Source: Paraphysomonas bandaiensis
Lineage: Eukaryota > Chrysophyceae
DNA length: 64,000 nt
NCBI GenBank assembly: GCA_965644295.1
Contig: CBFFRP010000066.1
Coordinates: 124,001 to 188,000, forward strand
Direction: 5' to 3'
Positions 1-10,828 of the stretch are shown here, piece after piece; positions within the stretch are counted from its first letter, which is position 1; every line of letters starts with the position of its first letter. The notes under the pieces were generated by a model. It made no database searches. It was not told where the DNA came from and worked only from the letters and a program-made list of their open reading frames with translations. The translations under genes and the position numbers were made by a program.

Positions 1-325
1 GATGTAGCCGCTACAAGGCTGCTGCAGAGAAGGTTCAGGAACTGGTTCAGAAGCACTTTTCTATTGAGGTTCACCTGCTGGCAGTAACTGTGTATGTGAT
101 GGTACCGTACCTGTGATCCTGTGCTTCTAAGCCACTCGTTCATACATACATCAACCCTCTTGCTATCATCTCAGCTCAGTAATCACAGAGTGCGAAGGGT
201 ACAGTTGGGATTGCATTATATACCACTATATTGTCATCTTCTACACTGGCCCGTAAAGTATGAACACCCCCGTATACATGCACAGCAGTATATCCATATG
301 ATTCTAGTACGAAGTGTGGTATTAC

Positions 326-447
326 AAACCCCTGTTTTTATTGGATTGTGTAATTGGAAACCTCTGTTTTTAAAATTGAGCGAAGTGTGTTTCTGGAAAC
401 CCCTGTTTTTATTTGATTGTGTTATTGGAAATCCCTGTTTTTGTAGT
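326..447. repeat. Degenerate short tandem units (CCCTGTTTTT core)
   Basis: Four degenerate units of roughly 20-45 bp share the core aaaccCCTGTTTTT followed by an AT-rich spacer ending near TTATTGG. The block is repeated unchanged in the second duplication copy (about 4,581-4,702). It lies about 420 bp upstream of the surface-protein start. A function as upstream regulatory DNA is possible but not shown. Confidence 0.6.
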
Positions 448-616
448 ATCACCCATACAAACAACAGCGATTTTGAGATTTCTCGAAACTACGAGAACTT
501 GGTGAAATTTCAGTTTTTCAATGCTAATAACAACACAACATTTCGTACAACGCTGTGTTACTGAAGTGTTTAGTGGCTGTAGCTGTGCAGATGAGGAGAG
601 AAGGCTTCGAAGATAT

Positions 617-648
617 GAAGTGAAGTGAAGTGAAGTGAAGTGAAGTGA
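617..648. repeat. Pentanucleotide microsatellite (GAAGT)n
   Basis: About six tandem GAAGT units lie in the upstream flank. The same array is present in the second copy at about 4,875-4,906. Confidence 0.85.
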
Positions 649-869
649 GAAGTACAAAACTTCACTTTTATACAGTCAGAATACCATAAAATACGTAGAA
701 GGTTAAGATACTAGTGGAATCAGAACATGCAGAACCCCCAACACACTCCTCGAGCTCAGCTGACCAGCCTGATGTGGATAGTCCGCCATTCCATCACTGC
801 ACTCGGAGACCTTCATAGTCAGCCATACTGTGGAACCATACGCAGACTTGAACTTGTCGAAACCATAAT

Positions 870-3065
870 ATGGATATGCATGTGATCATCATTGCAATCC
901 ATGCACTAACCACAGCAGCCCAGACCTACTTGGGTTCATACGATACACCTCATCTTGCCATTGATGTGCATGTGGTGAATGAGGTGGCGTATGTAGCTGA
1001 TGGTTCTTCAGGATTGCTGATTATCGATGTGAGTGATTCCACCAGCCCATCGCTACTGGGCTCTTACGATACACCTGGTTATGCCGAGGGGGTGTATGTA
1101 CTGAATGAGGTGGCGTATGTTGCTGATTGGTATTCAGGATTGCAGATTATTAATGTGAGTGATTCGACCAGTCCATCTCTACTGGGTTCATACGATACAC
1201 CTGGTATTGCCAATGCGGTGTATGTGTTGAATGACGTGGCGTATGTTACTGATGGTGCTTCAGGATTGCAGATTATTAACGTGAGTGACTCGACCAGCCC
1301 ATTGCAACTGGGTTCTTACGATACACCTGGTAGTGCCCGTGGGGCGTATGTGGTGAATGACATGGCGTATGTTGCCGATTATACCGCAGGATTGCTGATT
1401 ATTGACGTGAGTGATTCGACCAACCCATTGCTCTTGGGTTCTTACGATACACCTCATACTGCCTTTGGGGTGTATGTGGTGAATGACGTGGCGTATGTTG
1501 CTGATGCATATTCAGGATTGCTGATTATTGACGTGAGTGATTCGACCAGTCCGTTGTTATTGGGTTCTTACGATACACCTTATGAGGCCTTCTGGGTATA
1601 TGTGGTGAATGAGGTGGCGTATGTTGCTGATGCATCTTCAGGATTGCAGATTATTGACGTGAGTGATTCGACCAGCCCATATCTATTGGGTTCATACGAT
1701 ACACCTCATTTTGCATTTGTGGTGCATGTGGTGAATGAGGTGGCGTATGTTGCTGATGGTTATTCAGGATTGCAGATTATTGCCGTGAGCGATTCAATTC
1801 CGTCATCGATTCCCACTTTGCAGCCAACCACGTCAATCCCCTCTGCAATTCCTTCAGAGATTCCTACTTTGCAGCCAACCACGTCAATCCCCTCTGCAAT
1901 TCCTTCAGAGATTCCTACTTTGCAGCCGACCACGTCGATTCCTTCATCGGTTCCCACTTTGCAGCCAACCACGTCAATTCCCTCATTGTACCCCACTTTG
2001 CAGCCAACAACGTCAATTCCCTCATGGGTTCCTTCATCGATTCCTACTGTTCAGCCGACCACGTCATTCCCCTCTTCATTTCCCTCATCTATTCCTACTT
2101 TGCAGCCAACCACGTCAATCCCCTCTTCAATTCCGTCATCGATTCCCACTTTGCAGCCAACCACGTCAATCCCCTCTGCAATTCCTTCAGAGATTCCTAC
2201 TTTGCAGCCGACCACGTCAATCCCCTCTTCAATTCCTTCATCGATTCCTACTCTTCAGCCGACCACGTCAATCCCCTCTTCATTTCCCTCATCGATTCCT
2301 ACTTTGCAGCCGACCACCTCAATTCCCTCATCGATTCCCACTTTGCAACCGACCACCTCAATCCCCTCTTCAATTCCCTCATCGATTCCCACTTTGCAGC
2401 CTGCCACATCACTTCCCTCATCGAGTCCCACAACGCAGCCTACCACTTCTCTTCCTACTTCGCAGCCTACGCTATTTGGCTACAGGGCGTCACCGTATTC
2501 TACCCCTCATCCCTATGAAAATTTGGCTACCTATAGCCACAGTTTCTACGAACCTAGCGCTGCTAAAATAAAAGTGCATTTCTCCATGTTCGAAACAGAA
2601 GAGGACTATGATGTGGTTGAACTGATTAACTCTGATGGTGTGATTCAGCAGAGTTATTCAGGGGCTTTGGGACAATTTGATAGCACATGGGTTAGTGGAA
2701 ATCAGGTGAATATTAGACTGGCTACTGATTCCACATATACTTCATATGGATTTGATGTAACTGGCTTTACCTTTTCTAAAGAGCCGTTAAGTAGTGAGTC
2801 AGGCGATGGCGGTGGGAGTGGTAGTAGTCGTGGCAATTACTGGTGGTTGTATCTACTGATTTTAATACTTCCAGTTATTGTTGCTTTTGTTTGTTTCTTT
2901 TATTGGTGCAACAACTACCGTAAGAGGCGTACTGCTGATCACCCTCCTTCCTATACTGATGTTCAAATGGTGCCAACAAACACTTCCGTTCCTACCAAAA
3001 GTCGACCTGGGCATGACACCTGGGAAGTGGATTTGACGAGCATTTCATATGAAAATAACATATAG
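870..3065 (+). CDS. Type I membrane surface protein: LVIVD repeats, P/T-rich stalk, CUB-like domain
   Basis: A 731-residue single-exon protein. Residues 1-18 form a short hydrophobic signal peptide ending TTAAQ. Seven repeats of about 43 residues follow (to about 305), each with the core [23 protein letters not shown]; these match the LVIVD repeat family, thought to form a beta-propeller-like ectodomain. Residues about 308-540 are a Pro/Thr/Ser stalk of [12 protein letters not shown]-type units, as on many algal and oomycete surface proteins. Residues about 543-645 form a CUB-like beta domain beginning at STPHPYENL. A GGGSGSS linker leads to a membrane helix (about 657-679) and a 52-residue basic then polar tail with an SYTDV motif. 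The start follows the paralogues, which share this ATG and signal peptide. Inferred role: cell-surface adhesion or recognition; the ligand is unknown. Confidence 0.85.
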   Translation: MDMHVIIIAIHALTTAAQTYLGSYDTPHLAIDVHVVNEVAYVADGSSGLLIIDVSDSTSPSLLGSYDTPGYAEGVYVLNEVAYVADWYSGLQIINVSDSTSPSLLGSYDTPGIANAVYVLNDVAYVTDGASGLQIINVSDSTSPLQLGSYDTPGSARGAYVVNDMAYVADYTAGLLIIDVSDSTNPLLLGSYDTPHTAFGVYVVNDVAYVADAYSGLLIIDVSDSTSPLLLGSYDTPYEAFWVYVVNEVAYVADASSGLQIIDVSDSTSPYLLGSYDTPHFAFVVHVVNEVAYVADGYSGLQIIAVSDSIPSSIPTLQPTTSIPSAIPSEIPTLQPTTSIPSAIPSEIPTLQPTTSIPSSVPTLQPTTSIPSLYPTLQPTTSIPSWVPSSIPTVQPTTSFPSSFPSSIPTLQPTTSIPSSIPSSIPTLQPTTSIPSAIPSEIPTLQPTTSIPSSIPSSIPTLQPTTSIPSSFPSSIPTLQPTTSIPSSIPTLQPTTSIPSSIPSSIPTLQPATSLPSSSPTTQPTTSLPTSQPTLFGYRASPYSTPHPYENLATYSHSFYEPSAAKIKVHFSMFETEEDYDVVELINSDGVIQQSYSGALGQFDSTWVSGNQVNIRLATDSTYTSYGFDVTGFTFSKEPLSSESGDGGGSGSSRGNYWWLYLLILILPVIVAFVCFFYWCNNYRKRRTADHPPSYTDVQMVPTNTSVPTKSRPGHDTWEVDLTSISYENNI

Positions 3066-3272
3066 TAGAGTTGTCATAAGAATTCTTCTGAGCCATAAGC
3101 ATCAGTTTAAATGCTTGTTAGTAACAGGTTCATAAAAAGGAAAAGACATTATGAGAGTACTACTGACTGATACTCATGCTGTACACAATTATTGCTTACT
3201 GTAATATTATAATTACCATCACGATTGTGAATTGTGACCCCTTGACCACTTACTCTGTTGGTGACGAAGTTG

Positions 3273-4255
3273 GAAAATTTTAATTTTGGCCCTTTTTGGC
3301 CCTCGGCCCGCATTTGGCCCTCTACTACAACTAACAATAATAACAATAATTCTTAATTAAAAACACACATAACACACACTACAACTACAAGCAACAATAA
3401 CGCACAAAGCAAAGGGCAGTATTACGCACAAAGCAAAGGGTCAAATTTAGCAAGAGTTATTAATATCTTAAGCAAGAGCAACTTTTTTACCAAAACATTT
3501 TTCGGGGCTGGGGGCTCCACACGCTTCGAGTCTACGAGCCGGCGTCCACTGCCCCCAGGCCCCCGCCCCTAAACAACGCCGGGGCGCCTGAGCCCTGCCG
3601 GCGGCAATACAGCATGTCTCAATAGCATGAATCCTTACATCACAAGACATAACTGACGGATACGCAACCACCAAAAAACCTCATAGGACAAACCGGTGGA
3701 CGTATGACTCCGACGTTTCAGCAAGTCTCACCATAGGCAACACATCTGAAAGATCTTCTGTCTCTGATAATAGCACGTATGATTTCGTATCCTCGTCACT
3801 GAGATCAATCACACCACATCATTCAACTTCAACGCTAAGTCGCGAGCACCCTGGCTGTCAGGAAGAATGGAGTGGGTTAGGGTTAGCGGATGGAATATTT
3901 GACCAGTCCACCAATCAATATATTGTACAATGTATTGCAATACAATATATTATTCCCTATCCCTGGGGTAAACTATTTCCTATACACACTGACTGCATCT
4001 TGTGTATCAGAGTCATGCAGCAGAAGTTGTCTCGGTGTAAGATCGGAACTTCTTATATGCCACATACGGCAGAGTAACTGCTGCGTAAGTGTTCTGGATT
4101 GAGAGTAATGCTCTTAGGGTGCAATGCGCAGGTAATCAACACTGGCCAACGGTGGTGCCCCATCCAGAGCTAGACTTCCAGCGACTCGCCAGGTATGGTA
4201 GATATGAAACATCTACGTGTATATTACACCCCCCTATATGGTGACATGAAAGGTG
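3273..4255. other. Spacer between duplication copies, with a GC-rich island
   Basis: No credible gene. It holds three TTTGGCCCT-like units (about 3,285-3,325), a direct repeat of acgcacaaagcaaaggg with a 24-bp period (3,400-3,440), and a strikingly GC-rich block at about 3,505-3,605 in otherwise AT-rich DNA. On the minus strand a G-run followed by TGTAATA (about 4,225-4,236) resembles a polypurine tract next to an LTR start. An approximately 68-codon minus-strand frame over the GC block has no recognisable homology. Confidence 0.6.
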
Positions 4256-7200
4256 GATGTAGCCGCTACAAGGCTGCTGCAGAGAAGGTTCAGGAACTGG
4301 TTCAGAAGCACTTTTCTATTGAGGTTCACCTGCTGGCAGTAACTGTGTATGTGATGGTACCGTACCTGTGATCCTGTGCTTCTAAGCCACTCGTTCATAC
4401 ATACATCAACCCTCTTGCTATCATCTCAGCTCAGTAATCACAGAGTGCGAAGGGTACAGTTGGGATTGCATTATATACCACTATATTGTCATCTTCTACA
4501 CTGGCCCGTAAAGTATGAACACCCCCGTATACATGCACAGCAGTATATCCATATGATTCTAGTACGAAGTGTGGTATTACAAACCCCTGTTTTTATTGGA
4601 TTGTGTAATTGGAAACCTCTGTTTTTAAAATTGAGCGAAGTGTGTTTCTGGAAACCCCTGTTTTTATTTGATTGTGTTATTGGAAATCCCTGTTTTTGTA
4701 GTATCACCCATACAAACAACAGCGATTTTGAGATTTCTCGAAACTACGAGAACTTGGTGAAATTTCAGTTTTTCAATGCTAATAACAACACAACATTTCG
4801 TACAACGCTGTGTATGTACTGAAGTGTTTAGTGGCTGTAGCTGTGCAGATGGGGAGAGAAGGCTTCGAAGATATGAAGTGAAGTGAAGTGAAGTGAAGTG
4901 AAGTGAGAAGTACAAAACTTCACTTTTTATACAGTCAGAATACCATAAAATACGTAGAAGGTTAAGATACTAGTGGAATCAGAACATGCAGAACCCCCAA
5001 CACACTCCTCGAGCTCAGCTGACCAGCCTGATGTGGATAGTCCGCCATTCCATCACTGCACTCGGAGACCTTCATAGTCAGTCATACTGTGGAACCATAC
5101 GCAGACTTGAACTTGTCGAAACCATAATATGGATATGCATGTGATCATCATTGCAATCCATGCACTAACCACAGCAGCCCAGACCTACTTGGGTTCATAC
5201 GATACACCTCATCTTGCCATTGATGTGCATGTGGTGAATGAGGTGGCGTATGTAGCTGATGGTTCTTCAGGATTGCTGATTATCGATGTGAGTGATTCCA
5301 CCAGCCCATCGCTACTGGGCTCTTACGATACACCTGGTTATGCCGAGGGGGTGTATGTACTGAATGAGGTGGCGTATGTTGCTGATTGGTATTCAGGATT
5401 GCAGATTATTAATGTGAGTGATTCGACCAGTCCATCTCTACTGGGTTCATACGATACACCTGGTATTGCCAATGCGGTGTATGTGTTGAATGACGTGGCG
5501 TATGTTACTGATGGTGCTTCAGGATTGCAGATTATTAACGTGAGTGACTCGACCAGCCCATTGCAACTGGGTTCTTACGATACACCTGGTAGTGCCCGTG
5601 GGGCGTATGTGGTGAATGACATGGCGTATGTTGCCGATTATACCGCAGGATTGCTGATTATTGACGTGAGTGATTCGACCAACCCATTGCTCTTGGGTTC
5701 ATACGATACACCTCATCTTGCCATTGATGTGCATGTGGTGAATGAGGTGGCGTATGTTGCTGATGGTTCTTCAGGATTGCTGATTATTGACGTGAGTGAT
5801 TCCACCAGCCCATCGCTATTGGGATATCACGATACACCTAGTAGTGCCCGTGGGGTGTACGTGGTGAATGAGGTGGCGTATGTTGCTGATGGTGCTTCAG
5901 GATTGCTGATATTTCAAGTGAGTGATTCGACCAGCCCATCGCTATTGGGATATCACGATACACCTCATATTGCCCGTGGGGTGTATGTGGTGAATGAGGT
6001 GGCGTATGTTGCTGACGGTTATTCAGGATTGCAGATTATTGACGTGAGTGATTCGACCAGCCCATTGCTACTGAGTTCTTACGATACACCTGATGATGCC
6101 CGTGGGGTGTATGTGGTGAATGAGGTAGCGTATGTTGCTGATGGTGCTTCAGGATTGCAGATTATTGACGTGAGTGATTCGACCAGCCCATTGCTACTGG
6201 GTACATACGATACACCTCATTATGCCCGTGGGGTGCATGTGGTGAATGAGGTGGCGTATGTTGCTGATGCAAATTCAGGATTGCAGATTATTGACGTGAG
6301 TGATTCGACCAGCCCATTGCTATTGGGTTCTTACGATACACCTGATGATGCCTTCTGGGTGTATGTGGTGAATGAGGTGGCGTATGTTGCTGATGGTTAT
6401 TCAGGATTGCTGATTATTGATGTGAGTGATTCGACCAGCCCATTGCTATTGGGTTCATACGTTACACCTGATTTTGCACTTGAGGTGTATGTGGTGAATG
6501 AGGTGGCGTATGTTGCTGATGCAAATTCAGGATTGCAGATTATTGACGTGAGTGATTCAAATCCCTCATTGATTCCCACTTTGCAGCCGACCACCTCATA
6601 TCCCTCATGGATTCCCACTTTGCAGCCGACCACGTCAATCCCCTCTTCAATTCCTTCATCGATTCCCACTTTGCATCCGACCACGTCATTCCCATCTTCA
6701 AGTCCATCATCGATTCCCTCGTCTATTCCCACTGTGCATCCGACCACGTCATTCCCCTCCTCAATTCCTTCAACGAATCCCACTTTGCAGCCAACCACGT
6801 CAATTCCCTCATCGATTCCCACTTTGCAGCCGACCACGTCAATTCCCTCCTCCGTTCCCACTTCGCAGCCGACTACGTCAATCCCCTCATTGATTCCCAC
6901 TTTGCAGCCAACCACGTCAATTCCCTCATCGCTTCCGACTCTTCATCCGACCACGTCATTCCCCTCCTCGGTTCCCACTTCGCATCCGACCACGTCAATT
7001 CCCTCATCGATTCCCACTTTGCAGCCGACCACGTCAATTCCCTCCTCCGTTCCCACTTCGCAGCCGACTACGTCAATCCCCTCATTGATTCCCACTTTGC
7101 AGCCAACCACGTCAATTCCCTCATCGCTTCCGACTCTTCATCCGACCACGTCATTCCCCTCCTCGGTTCCCACTTCGCAGCCAACCACGTCAATTCCCTC

Positions 7201-8292
7201 ATCGATTCCCACTTTGCAGCCGACCACGTCAATTCCCTCCTCCGTTCCCACTTCGCAGCCGACTACGTCAATCCCCTCCTCGGTTCCCACTTCGCAGCCG
7301 ACTACGTCAATCCCCTCATTGATTCCCACTTTGCATCCGACCACGTCAATTCCCTCATCGGTTCCCACTGTTCATCCGACCACGTCATTCCCCTCCTCAA
7401 TTCCCTCATCGATTCCCACTTTGCATCCGACAACGTCAATTCCCTCCTCGGTTCCCACTTCGCAGCCGACCACTTCTGTTCCTACTTCACAGCCTACGCT
7501 TTTTGGCTACAGGGCGTCATCGTATTCTACCCCCCATCCCTATGAAAATTTGGCTACCTATAGCCACAGTTTCTACGAACCTAGCGCTGCTAAAATAAAA
7601 GTGCATTTCTCCATGTTTGAAACAGAAGAGGACTATGATGTGGTTGAACTGATTAACTCTGATGGTGTGATCCAGGAGAGTTATTCAGGGGCTTTGGGAC
7701 AATTCGATAGCACATGGGTTAGTGGAAATCAGGTGAATATTAGACTGGCTACTGATTCCACATATACCTCATATGGATTTGATGTAACTGGCTTTACCTT
7801 TTCTAAAGAGCCGTTAAGTAGTGAGTCAGGCGATGGCGGTGGGAGTGGTAGTAGTCGTGGCAATTACTGGTGGTTGTATCTACTGATCTTGATACTTCCA
7901 ATTATCGTTGCTTTTGTTTGTTTCGGTAATTGGTGCAACAACTACCGTAAGAGGCGTACTGCTGATCATCATCCTTCCTATACTGATGTTCAAATGGTGC
8001 CAACTAACACTTCCGTTCCTACCAAAAGTCGACCTGGGCATGACACCTGGGAAGTGGATTTGACGAGCTTTTCATATGAAAATAACATATAGTAGAGTTG
8101 CCATAAGAATTCTTCTGGAGCCATAAGCATCAGTTTAAATGCTTGTTAGTAACAGGTTCATAAAAAGGAATAAACATTATGAGAGTACTACTGACTGATA
8201 CTCATGCTGTACACAATTATTGCTTGTTGTAATATTATAATTACCATCACGACTGTGACCCCTTGACCACTTACTCTGTTGATGACGAATGT
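4256..8292 (+). repeat. Tandem duplication, copy 2 (expanded)
   Basis: Second copy of the unit starting at base 1. The 5' flank and about the first 570 bases of the coding region are nearly identical to copy 1. The gene then differs by extra LVIVD units and a longer P/T stalk, as expected from unequal exchange within repeats. The 3' flank matches again to about 8,292. Confidence 0.95.
5129..8092 (+). CDS. Type I membrane surface protein, tandem paralogue with 11 LVIVD repeats
   Basis: A 987-residue single-exon paralogue of the 870-3,065 protein with the same order: signal peptide (1-18), LVIVD-type repeats, P/T-rich stalk (about 476-795), CUB-like domain (about 800-900), Gly/Ser linker, membrane helix (about 913-935) and a 52-residue tail that is almost unchanged. 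It has eleven repeats against seven. Repeat 5 copies repeat 1, which marks a repeat-driven expansion. The stalk is also about 90 residues longer and mixes [16 protein letters not shown] and PTLHPTTS units. The strong conservation of signal, CUB-like domain, helix and tail beside changing repeat number suggests a working, length-variable surface protein. The ligand is unknown. Confidence 0.85.
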   Translation: MDMHVIIIAIHALTTAAQTYLGSYDTPHLAIDVHVVNEVAYVADGSSGLLIIDVSDSTSPSLLGSYDTPGYAEGVYVLNEVAYVADWYSGLQIINVSDSTSPSLLGSYDTPGIANAVYVLNDVAYVTDGASGLQIINVSDSTSPLQLGSYDTPGSARGAYVVNDMAYVADYTAGLLIIDVSDSTNPLLLGSYDTPHLAIDVHVVNEVAYVADGSSGLLIIDVSDSTSPSLLGYHDTPSSARGVYVVNEVAYVADGASGLLIFQVSDSTSPSLLGYHDTPHIARGVYVVNEVAYVADGYSGLQIIDVSDSTSPLLLSSYDTPDDARGVYVVNEVAYVADGASGLQIIDVSDSTSPLLLGTYDTPHYARGVHVVNEVAYVADANSGLQIIDVSDSTSPLLLGSYDTPDDAFWVYVVNEVAYVADGYSGLLIIDVSDSTSPLLLGSYVTPDFALEVYVVNEVAYVADANSGLQIIDVSDSNPSLIPTLQPTTSYPSWIPTLQPTTSIPSSIPSSIPTLHPTTSFPSSSPSSIPSSIPTVHPTTSFPSSIPSTNPTLQPTTSIPSSIPTLQPTTSIPSSVPTSQPTTSIPSLIPTLQPTTSIPSSLPTLHPTTSFPSSVPTSHPTTSIPSSIPTLQPTTSIPSSVPTSQPTTSIPSLIPTLQPTTSIPSSLPTLHPTTSFPSSVPTSQPTTSIPSSIPTLQPTTSIPSSVPTSQPTTSIPSSVPTSQPTTSIPSLIPTLHPTTSIPSSVPTVHPTTSFPSSIPSSIPTLHPTTSIPSSVPTSQPTTSVPTSQPTLFGYRASSYSTPHPYENLATYSHSFYEPSAAKIKVHFSMFETEEDYDVVELINSDGVIQESYSGALGQFDSTWVSGNQVNIRLATDSTYTSYGFDVTGFTFSKEPLSSESGDGGGSGSSRGNYWWLYLLILILPIIVAFVCFGNWCNNYRKRRTADHHPSYTDVQMVPTNTSVPTKSRPGHDTWEVDLTSFSYENNI

Positions 8293-8385
8293 TGAGTTCT
8301 GCTATATGATGTGATATATATCGTGCAATTGAAGTGAGTTAATAGTGTGAATCATTGCTCTGATTCTTCTCAGAGCTACTAAATG

Positions 8386-8536
8386 AAACAGGCTAGAGTC
8401 ATGAACCTCCATTTTAGGTTCTCCCTCCATGGTAATAATAGATAACTAACAATGAATATGACTACAACTACAATAATACTATCTACAAGCAACTTCCAGA
8501 GTACAGAAATTGCATCTTATTATCAATAATCAATAT
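8386..8536 (+). repeat. Dispersed repeat C, copy 1
   Basis: Aligns by eye with the reverse complement of 17,950-18,110. Shared blocks include the ACAGGCT region, an AACCT..AGGTTC block, CTACAAGCAACTTCC and CTTATTATCAATAATCAATA in the same order. It is diverged, so it is an old copy. Class unknown. Confidence 0.55.
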
Positions 8537-9051
8537 ATACATATGATTCCCAGGCCAGAGGAAGGCCTACAGGAATGACCTTCATCCATATACATTACTA
8601 ATAGCTCAGCCTGATGACAACTGATTCATCATCTATGCATAAGGGAAGATACATTCAGTATTCTCATTGTATACGTACTTCCAAGTACAGTTCAATAAAC
8701 AATAAGTACCTCTAATGAAATACATAAGTACAACTGTATTACTGGATAATCTGGCAATACACGTCTATCAGCGTGGATATCAAACCCGGAATTCTCCAGT
8801 AAACTTCTCCAGCCTTAAGCATTAATATATATATATAATAAGAACATATACATATATATCATCAATCATAATATCTTCATCATTGAACTTCATTATTGGT
8901 AATCCTGTCTTTCTTTGTCTTTTGAATAGATATTCAAGTATCAATGATAAGCATGAATTGTCATAGTCATAATATATCATATATCCTACTGTGAAATATG
9001 GCAATAATAATAATATTCAACCTATGTTGCACATATAGTATATGTACAAAC

Positions 9052-9328
9052 TTAAGCATATACAATAGAGAGCTCATATAGCATAAAATAACCAGATGGC
9101 TGGTTATTACACCCCCCCCTCCAGCAGTCGCATACGCCAGTATGCGGAACGAAGTTCACTGCGTACCTAGTATGTAGTTTCCTACTAGTTGGATAAATCC
9201 GGACTTCGTACTCGTCAAATTTAGCATCATAAAACACATCACATTGCAGCTGCACACCTTCATATGGACCTTCAAATTTCGCCTGTAGTATGGCCTTAAT
9301 TTGGTATGGTTCTTCATTGTGTATTAGT
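9052..9328 (-). pseudogene. Possible retroelement 3' end: ORF fragment, polypurine tract, LTR start
   Basis: An open frame of about 90 codons is bounded upstream by a stop and reads as real protein sequence (for example FEGPYEGVQLQCDVFYD and DEYEVRIYPTSRKLHTRYA). It runs straight into a G-run followed by TGTAATAACC on the minus strand. A polypurine tract before a TG-starting LTR is the layout of a retrotransposon 3' end. No enzyme motif is visible and the family cannot be named, so this stays tentative. It could also be an exon of an unrecognised gene. Confidence 0.3.
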
Positions 9329-10828
9329 TATAATAACTCATTACAAGCATCCAATTTGATTGAGCAGGGTTGATATCATATCATACGACATTGCGCCACA
9401 AGTGACATTCGTGCGTAATATATTGCATCTGCAAAGTATCAACTCATCCAATATGACCTTAATATTCATCAAAGCATACTTATATTAATCAAACCATTAT
9501 AACAGTGTCATAAACAGTCATTGGGGTTAAATTTACTGCAAAACAGGTCAACTACACCCGTGGTTGTAGGGGTTTGGGACATGGATGCCCATACAGCAAA
9601 GATCTTTGAAAGAACGTAATTCCAACAAATAAAAGACGAAACTCAGTATGAAGATTTCATATCACTCAAACATTAAGAATGATCACGATTCCTTGAATTG
9701 GAAGGCATATGGGACCATTAAGTGCAGCAAGGAAGATGCAATTAGGGACATATCCTCCTATAATGACCTGTGCATATTTCTTTACCGTTTATTAATGAAA
9801 CCAGAATAAGAACTCATGATCTCATCTTTGCAATCACAACATTGTTATCAGCAACTGGTCTCTGCTATGTACCTCACAGTGAGTTCAGGAGCTCTCCATA
9901 AACTGTGAATTTTGATGCAGGATAACAATTGCAATCTTACAATCAAATTTCCACCAAAGCTTGTGGAAGTTGGACTCCACACCTCCAGAATAGCATGTTC
10001 TATTGGTAACCCAGTGTGTTAATGTGGTATGTCTCAATGTTGGAGCATATGATTGACATATGCATGGAGGGGACCTTAACCTACAGCAGTATAAAACTGT
10101 GTGGAATACGGTGTCTGGAATGGGAAATAAACTGAAAAAAACTGCCTAGAGTTTTTTCCGCCACTACGTAGAAGTGCTTACAGCCGTTCTTAAACAAAAA
10201 AAAACTACCAAAAAACCTCGGAAAAATCCTACCTTATACAAAACCTACCCATTCTGTGTACAATATGCCGATTATTTTCTTAAAAAATGTGTAGTTTTGT
10301 TACATTTTGGAGTGAAAAACCTAGGAACTTTTTAGTTTAGGTTGTGTAATTCATTTTACATAGTTCTTCTAGTTTCGCTAAACCCAAAAACTCACACACA
10401 CTACAATAGAGAATAATTTTTTCTCGTGTAAACTCCCAAAAATCTGCCTTTAGTTTTACATAGATCGGTGGGTTTTCTCGTTTTTGTCTTTTTTTGTCTC
10501 ACTATAATTTGTGGTCATTTTCTGTCCACTAGTAAGAGCATTTTTCGGGTAGTTTTTTGAAAATTGTTACAAAATTGCATACTGTGGAGATATTACCCTA
10601 GTTTTAGAGAGAAAAAAACGAAATATCCTGGTTTTTATACCTTTATAGCCGAAAACGTTTTAGAGGACACACTCTGAGCAATCATCAAGAAGGAGATGCA
10701 CTCACCCTACATGCATGTATCTAAACACTTGATCATATTTCTCCATATCTCATAGACTTTCATACTCAGTCATTATATTATGGTACTACTCTAACTTGAA
10801 TCTGTCTATTGGGGCTGGAAACCATAAT

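Larger units (their letters stand above)
1..3272 (+). repeat. Tandem duplication, copy 1 (LVIVD gene plus flanks)
   Basis: The sequence from base 1 recurs almost unchanged from 4,256: the 5' flank, the gene and about 200 bp of 3' flank. The offset is 4,255 bp, rising to 4,259 after small indels near 560 and 665. Homology ends near 3,272 here and 8,292 in the second copy, where the flanks diverge. Copy 1 is cut by the window start, so the true left edge is unknown. Conserved upstream DNA suggests both genes kept the same promoter. Confidence 0.95.
8293..10744. other. Gene-poor AT-rich spacer with repeat relics
   Basis: No intact gene is seen. It contains a dispersed repeat copy (8,386-8,536), a retroelement-like relic (9,052-9,328) and, at about 10,130-10,680, a stretch unusually rich in A and T runs. 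From about 10,745 the sequence resembles the upstream flank of the LVIVD genes. Confidence 0.6.

Noticed and set aside
121-564. 147-codon frame upstream of the first surface gene, repeated at 4,376-4,822
   Set aside because: Low-complexity, no domain, and shared only because the DNA is duplicated. The two copies differ by an insertion that changes the end of the frame, which does not suggest selection on a protein.
3468-3674. 68-codon minus-strand frame over the GC-rich island
   Set aside because: Composition-driven; no recognisable motif and no second copy.
3871-3888. Telomere-like GGGTTAGGGTTAG
   Set aside because: Only two units; too short to mean an interstitial telomere.
6607-7545. 312-codon plus-strand frame inside the second surface-protein gene (and similar frames at 2,024-2,518 and on the minus strand at 6,397-6,915)
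   Set aside because: Shadows of the P/T-stalk repeats: the repeat period keeps several frames open. The LVIVD frame has the signal peptide, domains and helix.
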